Source: GCA-2794515 sp033763335 (GTDB taxonomy: Bacteria; Chloroflexota; Anaerolineae; Aggregatilineales; Phototrophicaceae). Taken from it: DNA of 64,000 nucleotides. The notes under the pieces are model-generated. The model was not told where the DNA came from, made no database searches, and saw only the letters and a program-made list of their open reading frames with translations. Positions 51,983-59,232 of the stretch are shown here, piece by piece; the stretch's first letter is position 1; every line of letters starts with the position of its first letter. A program made the position numbers and the translations under genes. The stretch covers positions 41,458 to 105,457 of the forward strand of contig JANRKU010000157.1 of assembly GCA_033763335.1 (NCBI GenBank), written 5' to 3'.

Positions 51983-53145
51983 GGCAATACCCCCCATGCG
52001 ATAACGTCAGTGTTTCCGAATGTACTTGCCAAACCTGCGCTCAAAACATGCACGACCCCTGTTTGGGTGTGTAATGCCATGAGCAATGCCCCGCGCTCAT
52101 CATTGGGGGGATTTCCCCCAAAGGCGATATACAGTCCATCGGGCGACCACCGTAATTTGGGCGGATTCGGTGTGTTGATGACCGATTCATAGCCACAATA
52201 ATAAGTCAGGTCGCCTGTTTCGGTGTTCAAAACGTGTAATAACCCATTTTGTGTTGGGGATTCTGGTGAATCTTCCCCTAATGGAATCACCCAAAAGGCA
52301 ATTTTTTTGTTATCAGGCGACCAGCTCAACTCATTTGGTGCGAGTCCGTTAATGCGGATGTTGCCATATTCTTCTGTGAGCGATGTGGCTTGGGTGATGG
52401 CTTGAGTGTTGGGTTCAAACAAGAAAATTTCACTGGATAGGGATTCATCCGCTTGTGGCATAGACATGACATAGGCATATTGTTTGCCGTTGGATGACCA
52501 TGCCCCTGTGCTAAAATAGCGGATGGATTCGCCCAAATCGGTGCGTTTTTGTTCATCTATGGGCAGGTCACGGGTGCGTAAATTGAGCAGTGACCGATAA
52601 AAAGTATCGCCCTCGGCGGTGATATATAAGCCCCAATAGCCCGTTGGTTGAATCGTGACGATACCACGTACATCTAATGTCTCAAAACGCCAGCCATCTT
52701 CTGATTGCAGATAGGCGGTGTTATGATTCCTATCCCATACCAACAGGGCATTATTTGACCACCATTCAATTTCTGCCACACTTTCGACCAAGAGGGTGCG
52801 CTGAGAGCCATCGAGTCGCATTTTGCCATAGGCGGTACGGATGAAATCATCACGAGTGACGCGCAAATAGGTTATCCATGCCCCATCCCGCGACAGATGA
52901 CAATTTGTACCACATGCAGGCACGCCATCGAGCGCATAGCGCACATTTCGCGCTACATCGTATGTCCACATCGAATAGCCATCAAATGAGGTGAGGATAA
53001 CCCCACCGCCATCAAAGCCTTCCCACCGATTTTGCAGGGGAATTTCTGGGCAAATTTCGGTGATGGTGCTTTGTGCTTGGGTTGGGATGGGATGCCAGCA
53101 CAGGGCGATTGCCCCCAAAAATAATAACACGAGATATTTTGTCAT
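51979..53145 (-). CDS. secreted beta-propeller protein (TolB/WD40-like)
   Basis: 388 residues from the ATG at 53145, where a signal peptide begins (TKYLVLLFLGAIALCWH, cut after QAQ). Repeated strands with SWSPDNKKIAFWVIP, RWSPDGLYIAFGG and HLSRDGAWITYLR are the S-x-D-G blades of TolB or WD40-like propellers. It is expected outside the membrane. As first gene of the operon with three membrane paralogues it may be the external binding part of one complex. The frame extends to 53193 with a TTG, which lacks a signal peptide start. Confidence 0.7.
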   Translation of the reverse strand: MTKYLVLLFLGAIALCWHPIPTQAQSTITEICPEIPLQNRWEGFDGGGVILTSFDGYSMWTYDVARNVRYALDGVPACGTNCHLSRDGAWITYLRVTRDDFIRTAYGKMRLDGSQRTLLVESVAEIEWWSNNALLVWDRNHNTAYLQSEDGWRFETLDVRGIVTIQPTGYWGLYITAEGDTFYRSLLNLRTRDLPIDEQKRTDLGESIRYFSTGAWSSNGKQYAYVMSMPQADESLSSEIFLFEPNTQAITQATSLTEEYGNIRINGLAPNELSWSPDNKKIAFWVIPLGEDSPESPTQNGLLHVLNTETGDLTYYCGYESVINTPNPPKLRWSPDGLYIAFGGNPPNDERGALLMALHTQTGVVHVLSAGLASTFGNTDVIAWGVLP

Positions 53146-53247
53146 AGGCTTTTTTGTGGCAAATAAATCATTATCTGCCGATATACACTCCAAATTAACA
53201 TTGTTGGTTATGGCAGATAGTCTATTATCCGCCCATAGCGAGTTATC

Positions 53248-53988
53248 TTAATCGCTTTTGGGTGGATGTGCTATAGACCATTGGTGAATCGTATTGTTTT
53301 CACCCATTCCACCCCCTTCGGAGATGATGACTTTATCCCCCATGACAACACAATCGTGTGCCATCTTCAGATAAATGCCATCAAGCCCCGCTAATATCGC
53401 TTCAATGGGTGCAAAGTCTTCCCACGATTCATGATAGAGATGTGCTGTTTGTAGGGTATGACCATCATAATCATAGGGGATGAGATTGGTATCATATGCC
53501 ACTTTTGGGAGGGCAAGTGCCAACACCATCCGCCGACACACCACAAACCAGCCATCCCCCAATGGTGCAGAACTGAGGACGGCGCTTTCTATCATGCCAA
53601 AAAGTTGTATGGGGCTAATGGCTAATCCCAATTTGCTGATGAAGGTCATTTTTTCTGCAATGCTAAACGGACGCGCCCATTCGCTGAGGCGCTCTGCCTC
53701 GCGCATTCCACGAAACCGTCCCCCACGATAATTAAGCGGGTGTGATGTGGGCGGTGTAATGGGCATAATGAGGTCTTTGGGGAGTGTTAATAATGGGTCA
53801 TGGGTTTCATCTACAGACTGCACAAAGACACCATCTGGACTGAGGATATGTTGGGCAACGGTGTCGTGAGGCGGATAGAGTTCTTCTGCATAAATGTGAA
53901 AATTGGGTGCAATGCCAATAATGCCACATAGCCCCCTATGGGGTAGGGTAATCATGGTATGAGAATGGAGTGTGGGATAAGTTTTCAT
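53248..53988 (-). CDS. hypothetical protein (246 aa)
   Basis: Not recognised. Soluble, with alternating strands such as GWFVVCRRMVLALAL and GIYLKMAHDCVVMGDKVIIS; the Gly-rich end (SEGGGMGENN) precedes the C-terminus. It might contain propeller-like or other beta structure. A conserved domain is not evident. It stands alone between the propeller operon and the divergent receiver gene at 54099. The start at 53988 is the first in-frame ATG. Confidence 0.6.
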   Translation of the reverse strand: MKTYPTLHSHTMITLPHRGLCGIIGIAPNFHIYAEELYPPHDTVAQHILSPDGVFVQSVDETHDPLLTLPKDLIMPITPPTSHPLNYRGGRFRGMREAERLSEWARPFSIAEKMTFISKLGLAISPIQLFGMIESAVLSSAPLGDGWFVVCRRMVLALALPKVAYDTNLIPYDYDGHTLQTAHLYHESWEDFAPIEAILAGLDGIYLKMAHDCVVMGDKVIISEGGGMGENNTIHQWSIAHPPKSD

Positions 53989-54098
53989 GCGGGTAATTAT
54001 AGCCTATGTCGGTGGGTTTTCGTACAAATCTCTAGCATGTAGAATGTGGGTAGATGTGTTATAATTGGGTTGATTCCTATCAACCATTAGGGGATGTA

Positions 54099-54884
54099 AT
54101 GGGTACACAAACGCCAACTTATGAGCCACAAGAGGACTTGAACATGGCGGAAGGATATTCGGAAGCCGCAGAAGGTCACGAGAATTCGCAACATCAGCAT
54201 CGTATGACCACAGAATTGCCCATATTACGCCAACGGGAATATAATTTGGCGGCAGAAACGGGCTTGGTGGCGATGGTGATTTTAGGTGCTGAGGGCAAAG
54301 ATGATGATGAAGCCCAAGATGCCTCTTTGACGGGTGGCGAGACCACAATACCTAATTTCCCTGCTGATGTGCCGAATATGACAGTGATGACAACCTTTAA
54401 GTTATCTCTTTCAGATACCCCCACCACCGATGAATCGGCAACCATCGGGGATATGATTTCCCTGCCCCAATCCGAAAAAAAGATGGTAGCTATGTCTCAA
54501 AAAATTGTGTTGTTGGCAGAAGATGACGAAGCATTGGCAGAAGTCATTATTGCCATGATTGAACGTATGGATATGAAAATTGTTCATGTCACCCATGGCG
54601 ATAAAGCCGTTGCGCGTTTTGGGGAATTGAACCCAGATGTTATTTTGCTCGATATCACCTTGCCCGATACGACAGGGTGGAAAATTATGGATGCCATCAA
54701 AGAACGGCTCGATGCCAGCAATGGCGCGATGCCTAAAGTGATTGTGATTACCGCACTCGATGACCCCGCCAATCGGCTCATCGGCAAATTGCAAGGTGTA
54801 CATGGGTATCTGATTAAGCCATTTAGCGCCGACGAATTTGAAGCCATTGTCATGAAGGCATTGGATATTTCGCCCGCGTCATGA
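54099..54884 (+). CDS. response-regulator receiver protein with long N-terminal extension
   Basis: 261 residues from the ATG at 54099 (AGGGG upstream). Residues 1-125 are acidic, low-complexity and unassigned. The receiver domain (about 130-255) has acidic pocket residues in LLAEDDE, phospho-Asp in VILLDITLPD, the switch in VIVITALDD and Lys in YLIKPFSADEF. No DNA-binding output is present. Its stop overlaps the next start as ATGA, so it is coupled to the TPR protein. Confidence 0.83.
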   Translation: MGTQTPTYEPQEDLNMAEGYSEAAEGHENSQHQHRMTTELPILRQREYNLAAETGLVAMVILGAEGKDDDEAQDASLTGGETTIPNFPADVPNMTVMTTFKLSLSDTPTTDESATIGDMISLPQSEKKMVAMSQKIVLLAEDDEALAEVIIAMIERMDMKIVHVTHGDKAVARFGELNPDVILLDITLPDTTGWKIMDAIKERLDASNGAMPKVIVITALDDPANRLIGKLQGVHGYLIKPFSADEFEAIVMKALDISPAS

Positions 54885-56206
54885 AAAAAAAGCACCTCAA
54901 CCCTCTGTTAATAAGATTAAGGTTTTTATCCCCTCCCCAACCCCTCCCCATAAAATGGAGAGGGGCTAAAATCTATCATAAAAATGGTTTTCACCACCTT
55001 TCCCCACTCGGTGGGGATAAGGGGGGCGGGGGGATAGGGGATGTTTTTGGTGTTAACTTGATGATAGGCGCTATCATCAGTTTTTTTATCTGTATCACAC
55101 TCCCCCTTATTGCCCAATCCTCCGACCCCATCAGGCTGAATCGCGCACAAGAACGCTTGCATCAAGCCCTCTATCACATTCAATCACAAGCCCAACAAAC
55201 GGGTTGGACAGATGACCTCAATCAATTGGCGGGTGATATTTATTTTCAGATGAATAATCTTGCCTCTGCGGTGGTGTATTGGGAACGTGCCAATCTCACA
55301 GGCGCTACTCGCTTGGAATTATTGGCACAATCGTATATCCAATTACAACAATGGGAAAACGCCACCAGCGCGTTATTTCGCCTATTGAACTTTGACCCAA
55401 CCAACGAATGGGCAATGTGGCATTATAGCGTGTTGATGATTATGAACATGGATGCCGATATGATTGAACAGGGGCAAGCCCGTTTTCAATCATTATTGGC
55501 ATCGCCAGATTTCGCGCCATCGGCAACTGCGATATTGCAAGTGATAACATCGGATGTGGGGCAAGCGGAAAAATCGCTCCAATTGGGGCTAATTTTAGCT
55601 AATGTTGACCGTTGGGACTTGGCAGAATTGGCGTTTCAATTGGCATTGGTGAATGATGTTATTTTGAACGATGGGGTAGGCGCACGCGAGATGGGATATA
55701 TCGCTTTTTCCCGTTATATGCAAGGCAAACCGGTTTTGGATTGGTTTATGCGTGCCTTGCAAGCCGACCCACTCAATGACCAAGCCAATTATCTGTATGG
55801 CACATATTTGCGTGGTGTGGGCGAATTGGATGCGAGTTTGGACGCGCTGGTTAGGGCTATTTCGCAAAATCCCAACAACCCCGCTTATTATATCGAATTG
55901 GGATTGACCTATTATGCCAAAAACGATGTCCAACAAGGCGACTATTGGTTGCAATTTGCGCGGGATATAGCGGATGATTCAGAAATTATCAACACCATTA
56001 TTGATGATTTTTATGCCCAACGCCAAAGCGAAGTATTCGACTTTGATGCGCTACAGGCATTGCTTGATGCCACCCCAGAGATAACGCCAGAAGCTACAGC
56101 AGAAATCACGCCAGAAAGCACATCAGAAGCCACAGCAGAAATTACACCAGAAGCCACCGCAGAAATAACACCAGAAGCCACCGCAGAAATAACCCCCAGA
56201 CCATAA
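54881..56206 (+). CDS. secreted/anchored TPR protein with in-frame repeat insertion near the N-terminus
   Basis: 441 residues if started at 54881 (ATGA overlap with the receiver gene); the alternative ATG at 55061 begins the hydrophobic core MIGAIISFFICITLPLIAQ. Between them lies a C/G-rich dispersed repeat read in frame. After the signal segment come TPR units (RAQERLHQALYHIQSQ, DIYFQMNNLASAVVYWERAN, ALQADPLNDQANYLYGTYL, NPNNPAYYIELGLTYY). The tail is a set of TPEATAEI repeats. It is likely exported and surface-located, a scaffold for protein contacts. Which start is used is undecided. Confidence 0.72.
   Translation: MKKKHLNPLLIRLRFLSPPQPLPIKWRGAKIYHKNGFHHLSPLGGDKGGGGIGDVFGVNLMIGAIISFFICITLPLIAQSSDPIRLNRAQERLHQALYHIQSQAQQTGWTDDLNQLAGDIYFQMNNLASAVVYWERANLTGATRLELLAQSYIQLQQWENATSALFRLLNFDPTNEWAMWHYSVLMIMNMDADMIEQGQARFQSLLASPDFAPSATAILQVITSDVGQAEKSLQLGLILANVDRWDLAELAFQLALVNDVILNDGVGAREMGYIAFSRYMQGKPVLDWFMRALQADPLNDQANYLYGTYLRGVGELDASLDALVRAISQNPNNPAYYIELGLTYYAKNDVQQGDYWLQFARDIADDSEIINTIIDDFYAQRQSEVFDFDALQALLDATPEITPEATAEITPESTSEATAEITPEATAEITPEATAEITPRP
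54925..55045. repeat. C/G-rich dispersed repeat inside a coding frame
   Basis: Contains CCCCTCCCCAACCCCTCCCC, ATAAAATGGAGAGGGGCTAA, then GGTTTTCACC and CTTTCCCCACTCGG with TGGGGATAAG; the same pieces recur at 56290 and 63797. It is translated in frame as part of the TPR protein's N-terminus, if the upstream start is used. Confidence 0.7.
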
Positions 56207-56289
56207 TGCCCTTGATGATATGTCTAAAATTCCTTATAGTGTAGGCATAAATTGTAAGGACATGATGTATCATATCCCATATACTGCAA

Positions 56290-56445
56290 CTTAAAAAATC
56301 AACCTCACCCCTAAATCCCCTCGCCAAGTCTGGCGAGGACGTAAGGGCGCAACATGTTGCGCCCCTACACCCACCCATTTTAATGGTTTTCTCCCCCTCT
56401 CCAATTTGGAGAGGGGGCAGGGGGGTGAGGTAAAAGAGCGATTTT
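56290..56445. repeat. composite dispersed repeat with embedded palindrome
   Basis: AAAAATCAACCTCACCCCTA with CCCCTCGCC, then a GGGCGCAACATGTTGCGCCC palindrome (56345-56364), then TGGTTTTCTCCCCCTCTCCA with its inverted complement GAGAGGGGGC. It fills most of the gap 56207-56485 between two plus-strand genes. Confidence 0.8.
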
Positions 56446-56485
56446 GCTGTTAAGTTGCTATTCATGGACATGATGTATCATATCC

Positions 56486-57310
56486 TTGCACCCATTTGAT
56501 ATATATGGGGAGCGCGATTTAGCCCCCTTTGATAGAGGCATAACAATCACCTTGAGAAAATTACTCATTTTAGCAAGCCTAGTCGTCGCATTTTTGGCGA
56601 TTTTTCAATTGAGCCGTATTGCGGGTGGGTGGCATTATATTGTCTCTGCCCCTGCGGGTGAGCTTATTTATGCAACCAGCTTTGATGGCGATATGGCAGA
56701 TTGGTCGCAAGATGAACGCAGTAACTTTTCGTATCGCGTTCAAGACGGGGTCTTACGTATGGCAATTGAGCCTGTACCATCCTTAACTGGTCAACATGGT
56801 TTGTCTAATTGGCAAGCCTATTTAGCCGATTTTGATATACAAGTTTCAGCACGTCTGTTGGAGGGCAATTTTGATGGCTCTCATAATAATGGATATGGTG
56901 TGGTTTTTCGGCGCTATGATGCTCAAAATTACTACCTATTTATTTTGAGCAACGATGGCTCATATCGGGTAATACGGGTTTTGGATGGCATAATGAAACC
57001 CATGAGTAATTGGATTGTGATAGATAACATCAACCGCGATATAAATGCGCTTAACCACTTGCGGGTGGTGGGCAAAGGTGACACATTCCAGTTTTATATC
57101 AACGACCAATTGCTAGAATTGTGTATCCCAGATAGCCCCGATGGTGTGAGTACCTTCGATTTTAACGGGAATTGTATGGGGACGATGAAAACCGAATTGG
57201 TAGATAATGCCATTCCATTTGGTTATGTTGGTGTTGGTTTAGATTTGGATGAACGACAACCAGAGGGATTTATTGTGGTGTTCGATGATGTACTCATTTA
57301 TTCCCCGTGA
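56486..57310 (+). CDS. membrane-anchored jelly-roll/LamG-like protein
   Basis: About 274 residues. The start is uncertain: no ATG lies in the first 60 codons. TTG at 56486 and TTG at 56552 (LRKLLILASLVV...) are the candidates, neither with a clear ribosome binding site. One membrane segment (LLILASLVVAFLAIFQL) is followed by a beta-rich domain with SFDGDMADWSQ, NGYGVVFRRYDAQNYYLFIL and TFQFYINDQLL, like DUF1080 or laminin-G folds that bind carbohydrate. The repeat just upstream may have altered the 5' end. mtaB follows after 11 bases. Confidence 0.6.
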   Translation: MHPFDIYGERDLAPFDRGITITLRKLLILASLVVAFLAIFQLSRIAGGWHYIVSAPAGELIYATSFDGDMADWSQDERSNFSYRVQDGVLRMAIEPVPSLTGQHGLSNWQAYLADFDIQVSARLLEGNFDGSHNNGYGVVFRRYDAQNYYLFILSNDGSYRVIRVLDGIMKPMSNWIVIDNINRDINALNHLRVVGKGDTFQFYINDQLLELCIPDSPDGVSTFDFNGNCMGTMKTELVDNAIPFGYVGVGLDLDERQPEGFIVVFDDVLIYSP

Positions 57311-57321
57311 GGTGATGAATT

Positions 57322-58608
57322 ATGAAAGTCCATTTACGCATGTTGGGATGCCGATTGAATCAGGCAGAAATAGACCAAATGGCGCGTCAATTGACGGCAC
57401 AAGGGCATGAGGTGGTGGCATCACCAGAAGAAGCCGACCAATTTATTGTGAATACCTGTGCCGTGACACAAGATGCCACGCGCAGTAGCAGGCATTTGAT
57501 TCGTGACCTGCATAAACTCAATCCGAATGCCCAAACCACTGTGACAGGGTGCTATGCCCAAATTTCGCCAGATGAAATTGCTGTTTTGCCCAGTGTCGCC
57601 CGTGTGGTAGATAACATGGGCAAAGATACGCTGGTGGAGCAACTCACAGGGGTAAAATCTGAGCCATTTGATGATGAACCCCTCGCCCGTGAGTCACAAG
57701 GGGGAGGGCGCACCCGCGCCTTCATCAAAGCACAAGATGGCTGTGATAATAGCTGTACCTTTTGTGTGACGACCATCGCACGCGGAGAAGGGCGTAGCCG
57801 TTCATTGGTGGATGTGGTCGAAGAAATTCGCTATTTGCATGAGGTGATGGGTTATCAAGAGGCAGTCCTCACAGGGGTGCATTTGGGCAGTTATGGACAC
57901 GATAGGGGTGAGCAATATGGGCTATCGGCGTTAGTACGCGCCATTTTAGCCGAGACGGATATTCCCCGCCTGCGCTTATCGTCATTAGAACCGTGGGATT
58001 TATCGCCCGATTTTTTTGAATTGTGGGAAAATAAGCGGTTGTGTCGGCATTTGCACCTGCCCCTACAAAGTGGTTGTGATGCCACCCTCAAGCGGATGCG
58101 CCGTAATACCAATCAGGCAAATTTTCGCATGTTGGTCAATCAAGCGCGGGTGACCATCCCCGATGTGTGTATCACCACCGATGTGATTGTCGGGTTTCCG
58201 CATGAAACCGATGAAGAATTTGACATCAGCAAAGCCTTTATCGAAGAAATGGATTTTGCGGGGATGCACATTTTTCGGTATAGCAAGCGCCCGGGGACAC
58301 CTGCTTCGCGTATGAAATTTCATGTGGATGAGGCGAGCAAAAAAATCCGTAGCGCCCAACTCCATGCGCTTGCCCAAAATGGTCAAAAACGCTATGCCAT
58401 GCGCTTTCAGGATATGCAACAAACTGTCCTTTGGGAGAATGTGATGGGGGCAACCCCTGATGGATTTATCAACGTGGGGTATACTGATACATACCTGCGC
58501 GTGAAAGCCATTCATCCGCGCCCATTGACCAATCACCTTATCCCCGTTACGTTAGGGGTGTATGATGAACATACACAGGTGATTGAGGGTGTTGTGACGG
58601 TGGCATAA
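57322..58608 (+). CDS. mtaB: tRNA methylthiotransferase MtaB
   Basis: 428 residues. N-terminal MTTase cluster ligands Cys10, Cys46 and Cys77; radical-SAM ligands Cys141, Cys145 and Cys148 (CDNSCTFC); a TRAM-like end (NHLIPVTLGVYDEHTQVIEG). The sequence CVTTIARGEGRSRS after the cluster is typical for MtaB rather than MiaB or RimO. It adds a methylthio group to threonylcarbamoyl-adenosine-37 of tRNAs. GAGGTGATGAATT precedes the ATG. Confidence 0.88.
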   Translation: MKVHLRMLGCRLNQAEIDQMARQLTAQGHEVVASPEEADQFIVNTCAVTQDATRSSRHLIRDLHKLNPNAQTTVTGCYAQISPDEIAVLPSVARVVDNMGKDTLVEQLTGVKSEPFDDEPLARESQGGGRTRAFIKAQDGCDNSCTFCVTTIARGEGRSRSLVDVVEEIRYLHEVMGYQEAVLTGVHLGSYGHDRGEQYGLSALVRAILAETDIPRLRLSSLEPWDLSPDFFELWENKRLCRHLHLPLQSGCDATLKRMRRNTNQANFRMLVNQARVTIPDVCITTDVIVGFPHETDEEFDISKAFIEEMDFAGMHIFRYSKRPGTPASRMKFHVDEASKKIRSAQLHALAQNGQKRYAMRFQDMQQTVLWENVMGATPDGFINVGYTDTYLRVKAIHPRPLTNHLIPVTLGVYDEHTQVIEGVVTVA

Positions 58609-58621
58609 AAATGCGATAAAT

Positions 58622-58715
58622 AAACCTCATCCCCCTGACCCCGACGGACACGATATATCGTGTCCCTACATCCAGTCTGGAGAAGGGGAGAAAATCATTT
58701 TTGGGGTGGATATTA
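58622..58715. repeat. dispersed repeat with GGACACGATATATCGTGTCC palindrome
   Basis: TAACCTCATCCCCCTGACCCC-like left part, a perfect 20-bp palindrome at 58646-58665 followed by CTAC, then CTGGAGAAGGGGAG. The palindrome differs in sequence from the GGGCGCAA family but has the same size and right flank. Confidence 0.75.
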
Positions 58716-58777
58716 TGATTTAAGGGTGCAAATGATGACACCCAATGAATGAGAACGATAATAATAGGAGCAATACC

Positions 58778-59224
58778 ATGACCGACCCAAAAGCATTTTT
58801 GAATGATGCGCTCAAAGAAGCGATGAAAAGCAAAGATAATACCACTCGTGATGTGTTGCGCTTGTTGCAAAGTGCCATTAAACAAGTGGAAGTAGATTCG
58901 CGTAAAGAATTGACATCAGAAGAAATCATGGACATTTTGCAAAAAGAGGCAAAAAAGCGCCGTGAAAGCATTATTGATTACGAAAAAGGTGGCAGACAAG
59001 ACCTTGTTGATGTGGAAAAAGTGGAATTGACCATCATCGAAAAATTCTTGCCAAAACAATTGACCGCCGATGAAGTACGTGACATTGTGCGTGCGGTGAT
59101 TGCAGAAACAGGCGCATCTGGCGCAAAAGAAATTAATAAGGTGATGCCCGTTGTGATGGCGAAAGTCAAAGGGGTTGCCGATGGTAAACTGGTTAGTCAA
59201 ATTGTCAAAGAGTTGTTGAGCTAA
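58778..59224 (+). CDS. yqeY: GatB/YqeY domain protein
   Basis: 148 residues, the usual YqeY length, from the ATG at 58778 with AGGAG upstream. DPKAFLNDALKEAMKSKD, a DVLRLLQSAIKQVEVD segment and SGAKEINKVMPVVMAKVKG are characteristic. It resembles the tail of GatB and is thought to bind tRNA or assist amidotransfer; the exact role is open. It is followed after 8 bases by the HD phosphodiesterase gene, in the order often seen around ybeY and dgkA. Confidence 0.88.
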   Translation: MTDPKAFLNDALKEAMKSKDNTTRDVLRLLQSAIKQVEVDSRKELTSEEIMDILQKEAKKRRESIIDYEKGGRQDLVDVEKVELTIIEKFLPKQLTADEVRDIVRAVIAETGASGAKEINKVMPVVMAKVKGVADGKLVSQIVKELLS

Positions 59225-59232
59225 AAAACATC

